Of a stretch of 64,000 nt of DNA, positions 9,649-17,631 are shown piece after piece; positions within the stretch are counted from its first letter, which is position 1, and each line of letters starts with the position of its first letter. Position numbers and translations under genes: made by a program. A model generated the notes under the pieces. The model was not told the origin of the DNA and did not search any database. It saw only the letters and a program-made list of their open reading frames with translations. The DNA is from Streptomyces sp. A0958 (GTDB lineage: Bacteria; Actinomycetota; Actinomycetes; Streptomycetales; Streptomycetaceae), in contig NZ_SSBK01000010.1 in NCBI RefSeq assembly GCF_004795035.1, positions 112,977-176,976 of the forward strand, written 5' to 3'.

Positions 9649-11211
9649 GTGACGACCCCCGCCGCATCGGAGGGACCTGGAGGCAGGGAGCAACGCCCGG
9701 ACGGGGGAGGGGGTGGCAGGAGAGAGGGCCGCGATCCGCGTGACGAGGTGGCTGCGCCGGGCGATTCCGGGCTCGGCACCATCACGACGGCCGTACCGGC
9801 CCGGCTGGACCGGCTGCCGTGGTCGCGCTGGCACTGGATGATCGTCATCGGCCTCGGCACGGTGTGGATTCTGGACGGCCTGGAAGTCACGACGGTCGGC
9901 AACATCGCGAGCCGTCTCTCGGAGGACGGCTCGGGCCTGGACATCACGTCCGCCCAGGTCACCGGACTCGCCGCCGCCCTGTATGTGGCGGGCGCCTGCT
10001 CGGGTGCGCTGTTCTTCGGGTGGCTCACCGACCGGTTCGGCCGCAAGAAGCTGTTCATGGTGACGCTCGCGGTGTACCTCGCCGCGACCGCCATGACCGG
10101 TCTGTCCTTCAGCGCGTGGTGGTTCTTCCTCTTCCGCTTCCTCACCGGCTTCGGTATCGGCGGCGAGTACGCGGCCATCAACTCGGCCATCGACGAGCTG
10201 ATCCCCTCGAAGTACCGGGGCCGGGTCGACCTCATCATCAACGGCAGCTACTGGCTGGGCGCGGTCGGCGGTGCGCTGCTGTCGATCGTCATGCTGAACA
10301 CGGACTTCTTCCCCAAGGACCTCGGCTGGCGGCTCACCTTCGCCCTCGGCGTCGTCCTCGGCTTCGTGATCCTGCTCGTACGGCGGCACGTGCCGGAGAG
10401 CCCGCGGTGGCAGTTCATCCACGGGCACGGGGAGGAGGCGGACAAGCTCGTCGCGTCCGTCGAGCGGGAGATCGAGGACGAGAAGCACGAGAAGCTGCCG
10501 GCCCCGGCCGGTGAGATCACGATCCACGAGCGCAAGAGCATCGGCTTCGGCCTCATCGCCAAGACCGTCTTCCGCAGCTACCCCAAGCGCGCCGTGCTCG
10601 GTCTCTCCCTCTTCGTCGGGCAGGCCTTCCTCTACAACGCGATCACCTTCGGCTTCGGCGCGATCCTGACGAAGTTCTACGACGTGCAGAGCGGCCACAC
10701 CGGCTACTACTTCGCGGTGATCGCGGGCGGCAACTTCATCGGCCCGCTCGTGCTCGGCAAGCTGTTCGACACGATCGGCCGGCGCATCATGATCGCCGGC
10801 ACCTACATCCTGCCGGGCATCCTGCTGTTCATCACGGCCTGGCTCTTCGACCGGGGGTCGCTGACCGCCAACACCCTCACCGCGTGCTGGTGCGTCGTCC
10901 TGTTCTTCGCCTCGGCCGGCGCGAGCAGCGCGTATCTGACGGTCTCCGAGGTCTTCCCCATGGAGACCCGGGCCATGGCCATCGCCTTCTTCTACGCCGT
11001 CGGTACCGCGGTCGGCGGGATCAGCGGGCCGCTGATCTTCGCCGACCTCACCGAGTCGGGCATCCCCGGCGACACGGCCCTCGCCTTCTCCATCGGCGCG
11101 GCGCTGATGTGCGCGGCCGGTATCGTCGCGGCCTTCCTCGCGGTCGACGCCGAGCAGCGCTCCCTGGAGGACATCGCCAAGCCGCTCTCCCAGACGGCCT
11201 CCGGCACCTGA
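9649..11211 (+). CDS. MFS transporter, sugar-porter/metabolite:H+ symporter type
   Basis: A 520-residue transporter starting at GTG 9649 with a near-ideal GAGGAGGT ribosome site 7 bp upstream. About 45 polar residues precede twelve membrane helices. MFS motif A reads GWLTDRFGRKKLF after TM2, and its second-half copy is GKLFDTIGRRIM; RFLTGFGIGGEYAAINSAIDELIP and PESPRWQFIHG are characteristic of the sugar-porter group (the PESPRWL-type motif after TM6). It probably imports a sugar or organic acid with protons. There is no neighbouring catabolic gene, so the substrate is open. Confidence 0.9.
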   Translation: MTTPAASEGPGGREQRPDGGGGGRREGRDPRDEVAAPGDSGLGTITTAVPARLDRLPWSRWHWMIVIGLGTVWILDGLEVTTVGNIASRLSEDGSGLDITSAQVTGLAAALYVAGACSGALFFGWLTDRFGRKKLFMVTLAVYLAATAMTGLSFSAWWFFLFRFLTGFGIGGEYAAINSAIDELIPSKYRGRVDLIINGSYWLGAVGGALLSIVMLNTDFFPKDLGWRLTFALGVVLGFVILLVRRHVPESPRWQFIHGHGEEADKLVASVEREIEDEKHEKLPAPAGEITIHERKSIGFGLIAKTVFRSYPKRAVLGLSLFVGQAFLYNAITFGFGAILTKFYDVQSGHTGYYFAVIAGGNFIGPLVLGKLFDTIGRRIMIAGTYILPGILLFITAWLFDRGSLTANTLTACWCVVLFFASAGASSAYLTVSEVFPMETRAMAIAFFYAVGTAVGGISGPLIFADLTESGIPGDTALAFSIGAALMCAAGIVAAFLAVDAEQRSLEDIAKPLSQTASGT

Positions 11212-11242
11212 GCGACGCCGGGGCCGGCCCCGTGACGGCCGC

Positions 11243-11866
11243 TCAGCGCGGGGTCGGCGTGGGGCCGGCGAGGCCGTGCAGCAGCAGGCGCGTGAGCGTG
11301 TCGATGATCTCGTCGTCGGGGACCTCCGGGCGCCCCGGCCCCGCGGTCGTCACCGCGAACCCGAGCATCGAGACCATCGCCCCCATGGCGGCGGCGACGA
11401 TGGCGGGGTCACCCGGGAGCGGGTGACCCCGCTCGCGCAGCCACGCCAGGTGCTCACGGAAGACGCCGGTGTCCCCGGCCAGGCTCGCCCAGGCGCGGCC
11501 CTCGCTCGGCGGACCGGCGAAGCCGGTCTGCATCAGCGCCACGATCACGGGCAGGTGGTCGCGGATCACCCCCCAGGTGACGGCCAGATGGGCGCGCAGC
11601 TGCTCGGGGTCCGTCAGATCGTGGTCGGCCGCGTGGCCGTCCGCGCCCATCTCCGAGTCGACGTGCGCGTTCAGGTCCCGCATCAGGGACTGGAGCAGGG
11701 CTTCCTTGTCCGCGAAGTGGGCGTAGAACGAGCCGGTGGCGCGCCCCGCTTCCCGCGTGATGTCGGTGATCTTCGTGTCGAGATAGCCGCGCTCGGCGAA
11801 GAGCCTGCGCGCCGCCTCCTTCAGCGCCGTCTCGGTCTCGGCGGCCTTCTCCTTGCGAACGCCCAT
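11243..11866 (-). CDS. TetR-family regulator of the divergent monooxygenase
   Basis: A 207-residue regulator. ATG 11866 is chosen because AAGGAG lies 10 bp upstream; the ORF is open further but without signal. The helix-turn-helix is [45 protein letters not shown]. The C-terminal domain has the conserved W of TetR_C-type domains ([22 protein letters not shown]). It is transcribed away from the FAD monooxygenase, and three phased operators fill the gap, so it most likely represses both itself and that enzyme. Its 3-prime end faces the MFS gene. Confidence 0.9.
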   Translation of the reverse strand: MGVRKEKAAETETALKEAARRLFAERGYLDTKITDITREAGRATGSFYAHFADKEALLQSLMRDLNAHVDSEMGADGHAADHDLTDPEQLRAHLAVTWGVIRDHLPVIVALMQTGFAGPPSEGRAWASLAGDTGVFREHLAWLRERGHPLPGDPAIVAAAMGAMVSMLGFAVTTAGPGRPEVPDDEIIDTLTRLLLHGLAGPTPTPR

Positions 11867-11915
11867 CTGACGGGGGCTCCTTCGGGCTTGACGTGCGGTC
11901 CGGGCTCCATCATAG

Positions 11916-11959
11916 TGAACCCGCATTCGGTGAATATTGATTCAGTGAATATGGATTCA
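11916..11959. promoter_or_regulatory. three phased 14-bp operators between TetR and monooxygenase genes
   Basis: Three imperfect palindromes of form TGAAT-nnnn-ATTCA start at 11916 (TGAACCCGCATTCG), 11931 (TGAATATTGATTCA) and 11946 (TGAATATGGATTCA), an exact 15-bp period. The third ends on the A of the ATG at 11959. They are AT-rich islands in GC-rich DNA and sit just upstream of a TetR gene, so they are most simply its operators. Confidence 0.8.
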
Positions 11960-13197
11960 TGGGGGCGGAAGTGAACGTGATCGTCGTCGGCGGGGGAGTG
12001 GCCGGAATGGCGAGCGCCATCGCGCTGCGGCGGATCGGAGTGGAGGTCGCGGTCTACGAGGCGTACGCCGAACCGGCGGGCCAGGTCGGCTCGTTCCTGA
12101 GCCTCGCGTCCAACGGGCTGCGGGTGCTGCGCGCCCTCGGCGTACTGGAACAGGTGCGGCGGGCCGGGATCGACGTGCCGCACCAGCGCATGTGGGCCGG
12201 CTCCGGCAAGGTGCTGGGAGACGTCCCACGCGGACGGCTCAGCGGCGACACGCTGCACAGTGTGACCCTGATGCGGGGCGCGCTGGTCGAAACGCTCCGC
12301 GCGCAGGCGGCGGCCGCCGGGGCGGACCTCGTCACCGGTGAACGGCTGGTGGACGCCGTCACCACGGACGAGGGCGTACGAGCGGTCTTCGCGAGCGGCC
12401 GCACGGCGGAGGCGTCCCTGCTCATCGGGGCGGACGGCATCGGCTCGGTCACCCGGTCGCTGCTCGACCCGCACGCGCCCGCACCCGAGTACGCCGGCAC
12501 GTACAGCATCTCCGGCGTGTCCGACGGCGTGGACACCGAACCCGGCGTCTTCCACCTGACCTTCGCCCGCCCGGGCGCCTTCCTCCACCTCGCCGCCCCG
12601 GACGGCAGGGTCTGGTGGTCCGCCCAGATCGCGAGCCCCGGGGAACCGGGACTCAGCCGCACCGACGAGGAATGGCTGAGCCACCTCGCCGGCCTGTACC
12701 GGCACGACCGGATGCCGTCCACGATCATCGGCGCCACCGTCGAACTGCACCGCCCCACCCTGACCCACAAGCTCGACGCGGTCCCGGTCCGCCACAACGA
12801 CCGCGTCGTGCTCCTCGGTGACGCCGTACACCCCGTCGGTGCCGGGCAGGGCGCGTCGATGGCACTGGAGGACGCGCTCGTCCTGGCCCGGTCACTGGCG
12901 ACGGAGCCCTCGCTGCCGGCCGCCCTCGCGGCATACGACACCGCTCGTTCGGGCCGGATCGCCAAGATGGCCAAGGCTGCGTCGGGCAACCGCGACAGCA
13001 AGGCGGCCGGCCCGCTCGCCCGGCGGATGCGCGACCTGATGATGCCGCTGGGCATACGGATCTTCTACGAGAAGGCCATGGCCTGGCTCTACACCTACGA
13101 CTGCGGAGAACTCCAGGCCGCGCGGCCGCCCGGCAGCCCGGGGACGACGGGCTGCTCGAACCGACGGGTGTGCACCGGGGACGGGGGCCGCCCGTGA
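11959..13197 (+). CDS. FAD-dependent monooxygenase (PHBH fold)
   Basis: A 412-residue class A flavoprotein hydroxylase using NAD(P)H and O2. The Rossmann motif VIVVGGGVAGMASAIALRR is at the N-terminus; the middle has LLIGADGIGSVTRSLL (the DG motif) and the C-terminal half has VVLLGDAVHPVGAGQGASMALEDALVLA (the GD motif that binds FAD ribose). The start is either ATG 11959, nearly leaderless and overlapping the third operator, or GTG 11971. Substrate unknown; the adjacent TetR suggests induction by the substrate or a related aromatic compound. The last 30 residues are Gly/Pro-rich and unlike the family. Confidence 0.88.
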   Translation: MGAEVNVIVVGGGVAGMASAIALRRIGVEVAVYEAYAEPAGQVGSFLSLASNGLRVLRALGVLEQVRRAGIDVPHQRMWAGSGKVLGDVPRGRLSGDTLHSVTLMRGALVETLRAQAAAAGADLVTGERLVDAVTTDEGVRAVFASGRTAEASLLIGADGIGSVTRSLLDPHAPAPEYAGTYSISGVSDGVDTEPGVFHLTFARPGAFLHLAAPDGRVWWSAQIASPGEPGLSRTDEEWLSHLAGLYRHDRMPSTIIGATVELHRPTLTHKLDAVPVRHNDRVVLLGDAVHPVGAGQGASMALEDALVLARSLATEPSLPAALAAYDTARSGRIAKMAKAASGNRDSKAAGPLARRMRDLMMPLGIRIFYEKAMAWLYTYDCGELQAARPPGSPGTTGCSNRRVCTGDGGRP

Positions 13198-13292
13198 GGG
13201 GGCACGCGTACCGGCCCCGGCGCTGATCATGGACGGCGCGGTTCGGGGCACACGGCGGTGGACGACGTTCGTGACATGCCGAGGGAGACGCC

Positions 13293-14111
13293 GTGCCGAT
13301 ACGGAGACCGAGAAGCGACACGCCCCGTCCCCGCACGACGGGTTCGCTGCGCAGCCCCCTGCTCACCCTCGCCCTGGCCGGCGCCCTGATCTGTGCCGCG
13401 GCCCTGCTCTTCCTGCGCTTCGCCCACTGGGCCGGCGCCCACCCGGTCACCGCCGTACTGTTGGCCGTGCTCGCCGTCCCCGTGCTCTACATCCTGTTCC
13501 GGGCGATGCCACGCACCCGTGAGCTGCGCCGGGCCGCCCGCGAGGGGATGACACCGTCCCCCGGGGAAGCCGCTGGCGCTCCCCGGAGCGACGACGCCGC
13601 CGAAGCGCCCCCATCCACCGCGGACGGAACGGCAGGCCCCGCGCCTCTCTCCGACGCACGGGGCGGGCTCACCGCCGTACTCCCGCAGCCGGCTTCCGAC
13701 TTGCCCGCGTTCGACTTCGGCGCGCTCGACCCCGACGGCTTCGAGGCGGCCGTGGCCGCGCTGTGCGAACGCGACGGCTGCCGCGAGGTCGAGGTCGTCG
13801 GCGGCGCCGGCGACCTCGGCGCCGACGTCCTCGCCACCGCACCGGACGGCCGGCGCGTCGTCGTGCAGTGCAAGCAGTACGGGCCCGCGCACAAGGTGGG
13901 CTCCCAGGACCTCCAGCGCTTCGGCGGCACCTGCTGGACAGTCCACGGAGCGCAGCTCGCCACCGTGGTGACGACCAGTGAGTTCACCGCGCCCGCCCTG
14001 GAGTACGCGGCGGCCTGCGGCATCCAGTGCGTGGACGGGGCCTCGCTCACCGCCTGGGCCGAAGGCTCGGGCCCGGCCCCCTGGGGCCCGGCGATGCTGG
14101 ACACGGCCTGA
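13293..14111 (+). CDS. membrane-anchored Mrr-like restriction endonuclease domain protein
   Basis: A 272-residue protein from GTG 13293. Two membrane helices at about 20-42 and 48-70 are followed by a Pro/Ala-rich linker and, from about 140, a PD-(D/E)xK nuclease-type domain of the Mrr_cat group: FGALDPDGFEAAVAALCERDG, then GGAGDLGADVLATAPDGRRVVVQCKQY, which gives the catalytic D and the QxK pair (QCK). Such two-TM Mrr proteins are widespread in actinobacteria. Action on DNA from a membrane position is inferred, perhaps on incoming DNA, and no methylase partner is nearby. Confidence 0.82.
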   Translation: MPIRRPRSDTPRPRTTGSLRSPLLTLALAGALICAAALLFLRFAHWAGAHPVTAVLLAVLAVPVLYILFRAMPRTRELRRAAREGMTPSPGEAAGAPRSDDAAEAPPSTADGTAGPAPLSDARGGLTAVLPQPASDLPAFDFGALDPDGFEAAVAALCERDGCREVEVVGGAGDLGADVLATAPDGRRVVVQCKQYGPAHKVGSQDLQRFGGTCWTVHGAQLATVVTTSEFTAPALEYAAACGIQCVDGASLTAWAEGSGPAPWGPAMLDTA

Positions 14112-14190
14112 GAAGCGCTCTCGGCCCGGGCATCGGCCCACCGACCGCATACGCGCACAGCATCACGGACCCGCGGGGGAGGAACGGGGC

Positions 14191-14822
14191 GTGGCGCCTT
14201 CGGAGTTGGCCGCGGCGGCGGTACGGGTGCCGACGGGGGGCGAGCCGGCCACGGCCGAGCGGAAGGCGGCCGTACGGGAACTGGTGTGGGGCCGGCTGGG
14301 GCAAAGCGATCTGGGGGTATCCGCCCTCACCCGGTTGCACGAGCACCCCGGTGAGGGCTCAGCGGCCATCGTGGCCTCCGTGCTCGCCGACGACCTGCGC
14401 GCGGACCCCGACTTGTCGGCGCTCGTCGCCGAGGCGCTTCGTCCGCACCCGGAACCACGGGTGCCGGCCGGCGCTCCGCAGGCGCCCCCGCGAGAGAGCA
14501 CCCCTCCCCTCCCACCGCCTCCCAGGCCGACCGCGCCCCGCCCCAGGCGACCGGGACCGCGTCGGAAGTACGCAAGGTCTGGCTGCTGGGTCTCCCCCGG
14601 ATGATCCTGGCATCCTCGGCCCTCGGCATCGCCGGAAACCTAGGAGCCAAGCGGCCCCTGCTGCTCGTCATCGTGTGCGTGTCCGCGGGCCCGGCCGGGT
14701 ACGGACCGCGGTGCGGAAGCCGCCTTCTGCGGCGAGGCGTGCCCGGCCTCTCGCTCCGGGCCGCCATGGTGATCGACGCGCTGGTCCTGACCAGGCTGTT
14801 TCTCTGGGTGTTCATCCGCTGA
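14191..14822 (+). pseudogene. hypothetical membrane protein split by a likely frameshift
   Basis: An ORF starting at GTG 14191 (GGAGG 8 bp upstream) codes for 137 residues, helical and acidic up to about residue 90 (VAPSELAAAAVRVPTGG, then ASVLADDLRADPDLSALV), before becoming Pro/Arg-rich nonsense. In another frame the DNA from about 14510 reads QADRAPPQATGTASEVRKVW followed by WLLGLPRMILASSALGIAG and a second hydrophobic stretch ending LFLWVFIR at 14822. The order N-terminal helical domain, Pro-rich linker and C-terminal membrane hairpin suggests one gene interrupted by a frameshift near 14490-14520. If read separately, the second part starts at ATG 14601 with an ATGA overlap. The 3-prime part overlaps the end of the oppositely oriented protease gene. 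Confidence 0.5.
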
Positions 14823-15875
14823 CGAGGCGCGCCGCACGGGGACTGCCAACGGCACCGGCGTGCAGCCCCGGCGCCCCGCGTCCCGGCGTGCGAGGCCGGG
14901 CGAGGTCCCGCCGCCCACGACCCGGCCGTCCAGGACCGCGAGCCAGCCGTCCTCGGGCAGGGCGGCGGGCAGCCCCTGCGCGTCGGGCGGATCGAGGGCC
15001 CTGAGCAGCGCAGGGTCCGGGTCCGCCGGGGCGGTGGCGGCTGCCGCGCGCGGTGCGCTCGCACGCCACTCGGCGACCGTCCGCTCGGCGCCCCGGGACC
15101 GTACCCACAGCACGTGCTGGACCACGATCAGCGGACCGAGCGCGGTCAGGAGGGGAAACGCCCCGGTCAGCGCGCCCAGGGCGAACAGCAGGCTGACGGC
15201 GCCGGACACCGCCACCCCGATGCCGGCCGCGAGCAGACCGGCGGCCCGCCCGAAGGCCTTGAGCGCCACCAGCGGGAACAGCACGAGCAGAAGCAGGTCA
15301 CCCAGCCCCAGCGCCACCGGCGGATCGCCCCGGGTGACAGCCAGCAACGGGGCGAAGGGCAGCCCCATCACCTGGGCGGCGAACCGGTCCATCACGGAGG
15401 TGAGCCCGGTCGCCACCAGGTCGTAGCAGGCCAACGCCCCCGCGAACCAGGCCGCGTGCGCCGACCGCATGCCGCTCTGCGCCCACATGTTCGCCACGCC
15501 CACTACGGCCGTCGCGAGCAGCACATCGGTGAGCACTACCACGGCGAGCGACCGGTCCGCGAACGCGCACCCGGCGGTGGCCGCGACCGAGACGAGCGCG
15601 ACCGCCCACGCCCGGCCCCCGCCCGTCAGCGGCGCCAGCGTGAATTGGAGCGCCGCGCAGAGCACCAGCCCGAAGACGACCGCCACCGCCGTCCGGGGCA
15701 GCTCCAGGTAGAGCAGCGGTGCGGCCACCACCACCGCGAACACCACGGCCACGTCCGCGAGTTCGTACCGGCCCACCGGCGGGCGCGGCATCCGGACACG
15801 GCCGAAGTAGGCGAGGCCCGCCAGCGTGATCACGGCGACGCAGCAGTTCAGGCCCACCAGGGCCGCCGTGCTCAC
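14640..15875 (-). CDS. presenilin/signal-peptide-peptidase-like intramembrane aspartyl protease
   Basis: A polytopic protein of up to 411 residues with about nine membrane helices in the first 258. Helix 6 contains ALACYDLVATGL (Tyr151-Asp152) and helix 7 contains VALGLGDLLLLVLFPLVALK (Gly190-Leu-Gly-Asp193). These YD and GxGD motifs, 41 residues apart and in the sixth and seventh helices, are the catalytic signature of presenilin/SPP proteases, which cut peptides inside the membrane. The stretch LTALGPLIVV in helix 9 may stand for the PAL motif. It starts at GTG 15875, overlapping the ligase stop by four bases. The polar tail after residue 260 runs antisense to a decayed gene and may be an extension. 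Family assignment is from motifs only. Confidence 0.68.
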   Translation of the reverse strand: MSTAALVGLNCCVAVITLAGLAYFGRVRMPRPPVGRYELADVAVVFAVVVAAPLLYLELPRTAVAVVFGLVLCAALQFTLAPLTGGGRAWAVALVSVAATAGCAFADRSLAVVVLTDVLLATAVVGVANMWAQSGMRSAHAAWFAGALACYDLVATGLTSVMDRFAAQVMGLPFAPLLAVTRGDPPVALGLGDLLLLVLFPLVALKAFGRAAGLLAAGIGVAVSGAVSLLFALGALTGAFPLLTALGPLIVVQHVLWVRSRGAERTVAEWRASAPRAAAATAPADPDPALLRALDPPDAQGLPAALPEDGWLAVLDGRVVGGGTSPGLARRDAGRRGCTPVPLAVPVRRASSADEHPEKQPGQDQRVDHHGGPEREAGHASPQKAASAPRSVPGRARGHAHDDEQQGPLGS

Positions 15876-17338
15876 GCCGGGCTCACGATGCGGGCCGCGG
15901 CCGGGCGGGCCGACTCGAACGTGCGCTCCCGCAGGTCCGCCCGGACCGGCCCGGTCGGCGGCATCGAGGACGGCTCGTCGTGCAGCACGATCGCGCCAAG
16001 CGCGAGCCCCGAGGCGGTGGCCCGCTCCTCCAGCCTGCTCAGCAGGCCCGCGGCGGGCAGCCGGCGGACCAGGACGTGCAGGCGCGGACCGGAGGGCGTT
16101 TCGACGAGGGCGTAGCGCGCGGGCAGCGGGATGTCCGGCTCCGACTCAAGCAGGTTCAGCACCGAACGGGTGGGGACCGCGACGCTGAGCGGACCCGACC
16201 AGCGGCCGAGTATCTGCGAGGTTGCGGGCAGATGGGCCAGCTCGCAGCCGGTCGAGCTCTCCGGCAGCCGCACCAGGTCCCCGGTCGCGTACCGCAGCAG
16301 CAGGGTGCAGTCCCGGTAGGGGACGTACGGGGTCTGCACGATGACCCCCACACCGCCCGGCGCAGTCGGCGCGTGGGTCACCGGGTCGAGCACTTCAAGA
16401 TGCCCGAACTCGGTGGTGTGGTGCAGATGCCCCTCGGCGCACGGCGTGCCGCCCGACGGCACGGTCTCCGTCATCATGTACGAGGTGGAGGTATCGGCCC
16501 CCAGGACCGCCGCCGCCCGCTCCCTCAGCGGTTCGGAGAGCGGTTCGCCGCCCACGCCGATGTATACGAGCCCGAAGTCCGAAGCCTGCCAGCCGCCGCG
16601 TTCCGCCTCTTCGACCAGGGCCGCGAGGTAGGAGGCGGACAGGGTCAGGTGCGTGATCTGCGGGGCCTTGCCGCGCAGCCCGAGCGGGGCGGCAAGCCGG
16701 TCCAGCGCCACCGCCGGCTCCACGGTCCCGAGCTGCACGAACGATGCCCCGATGCGGGTCACCGACTCCTCCACGTTGAGCAACGGGAGCGTCGCCCGCG
16801 AGCAGCCCGCGTAGGCAAGGGTGTGGTGGGGGCGCAGGCCCAGCCCGAGCACGGCGGACACGGTGCTCATGGCGACCGCGATCTCGACCTCGGCCCGGGA
16901 GTACCAGACGGTGGTGGGTGTGCCGCTCGTCCCCGTGGTGAGCGCCATCAGCGCAGGTGCGGAGACGGCCGAGACGAATGCCGCCGGCAGACCGCGCAAG
17001 GCCGCCTTCGGTGTCACCGGCACCTGATCCCAGGTCTCCGGCGTGAGTGTGCCCGGATCGAGGCCCAGCCGGTCGAACGTCCTGCGGTAGTAGGCGGTGT
17101 GCCGGGCGGCCGCCCGTGCCGTGGCCCGCAGACTGCGTTCGGTGACGGTTCGCCGTACCGCCGGATCGACGGCCCCCGCCCGGCCGGGCAGCAGAGCCGA
17201 GTCCGCGCCCGGTTCACCGAACTCCGCGATCGTGGCGACGAGATCCCGGGCGATGCGCTCCAGGTCGTACGGGCGGATCGGGCGATTGCGCAGTATCGCC
17301 GCACCGTAGCGGAGCTGGCTGAGCGCGGTACCGAACAA
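15872..17338 (-). CDS. PaaK/coenzyme F390 synthetase-like adenylate-forming enzyme
   Basis: A 488-residue member of the phenylacetate-CoA-ligase-like branch of the ANL superfamily, which activates a carboxylate as acyl-AMP. The phosphate loop reads MALTTGTSGTPTTVWYSRAE, the adenine/carboxylate region reads VYIGVGGEPLSEPLRERAAAVLGADTSTSYMMTE, and the ribose-binding motif is LRYATGDLVRL. A short C-terminal domain follows. It starts at TTG 17338 with an AGGAGG site 5 bp away. It lies between a 22-codon peptide gene and an intramembrane protease gene, overlapping the latter by GTGA. That context suggests it activates a carboxylate linked to the peptide or its fragment; this is inference, as no thiolation domain is present nearby. 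Confidence 0.85.
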   Translation of the reverse strand: MFGTALSQLRYGAAILRNRPIRPYDLERIARDLVATIAEFGEPGADSALLPGRAGAVDPAVRRTVTERSLRATARAAARHTAYYRRTFDRLGLDPGTLTPETWDQVPVTPKAALRGLPAAFVSAVSAPALMALTTGTSGTPTTVWYSRAEVEIAVAMSTVSAVLGLGLRPHHTLAYAGCSRATLPLLNVEESVTRIGASFVQLGTVEPAVALDRLAAPLGLRGKAPQITHLTLSASYLAALVEEAERGGWQASDFGLVYIGVGGEPLSEPLRERAAAVLGADTSTSYMMTETVPSGGTPCAEGHLHHTTEFGHLEVLDPVTHAPTAPGGVGVIVQTPYVPYRDCTLLLRYATGDLVRLPESSTGCELAHLPATSQILGRWSGPLSVAVPTRSVLNLLESEPDIPLPARYALVETPSGPRLHVLVRRLPAAGLLSRLEERATASGLALGAIVLHDEPSSMPPTGPVRADLRERTFESARPAAARIVSPA

Positions 17339-17352
17339 AGAGGCCTCCTGCG

Positions 17353-17382
17353 CCTGGACCGGTATTGAACTCCCGGTCCAGG
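17353..17382 (-). promoter_or_regulatory. attenuator-like hairpin between peptide gene and ligase gene
   Basis: A perfect 10-bp inverted repeat CCTGGACCGG/CCGGTCCAGG with a 10-nt loop sits in the 57-bp gap between the peptide stop and the ligase start. A hairpin here would let the short peptide transcript outnumber the enzyme transcript, as is common after precursor-peptide genes. Confidence 0.65.
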
Positions 17383-17395
17383 CCGGGCGGTTCCG

Positions 17396-17464
17396 TCAGA
17401 CCATGCTGGCGAACATGGCCGCGGTGAGCGTGCTGAAGGCGTACTTGATGTAGTGCTTGACCAT
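17396..17464 (-). CDS. 22-residue hydrophobic peptide, putative precursor
   Basis: The ORF encodes MVKHYIKYAFSTLTAA followed by a hydrophobic end MFASMV. It has a strong ribosome site (GAGGAGGGAG, 8 bp before ATG 17464), a promoter about 90 bp upstream, and a hairpin directly after it. The peptide has a basic, aromatic head and a single short membrane-type helix of 14 residues rich in Ser/Thr and Met, ending at the membrane side. It is the first gene of the operon with the PaaK-like enzyme and the presenilin-like protease, and is the natural candidate for their substrate. No homolog is recognised. The ORF is too short for most gene finders; the promoter, RBS and hairpin are the reasons to believe it. 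Confidence 0.7.
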   Translation of the reverse strand: MVKHYIKYAFSTLTAAMFASMV

Positions 17465-17552
17465 GGCGGGTCTCCCTCCTCGGGACCGCCCCGCAGGACG
17501 GCTGGGCTCCTGTGGTGCACTCGCAGCCAAGGACGGCTGTTCGATGAACGAG

Positions 17553-17581
17553 AGAGTAGAGCAGGGCTGTTGCATACTCAA
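17553..17581 (-). promoter_or_regulatory. vegetative-type promoter of the peptide/ligase/protease operon
   Basis: On the minus strand TTGAGT (17581-17576) and TACTCT (17558-17553) are separated by exactly 17 bp, close to the HrdB consensus TTGAC-n17-TAnnnT. The -10 element lies about 90 bp upstream of the peptide start codon. Confidence 0.65.
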
Positions 17582-17631
17582 CGGTGCGTGCCGATCTGGT
17601 CGTTCACCCCGGTCGCTCCGGGCATCGCCCC

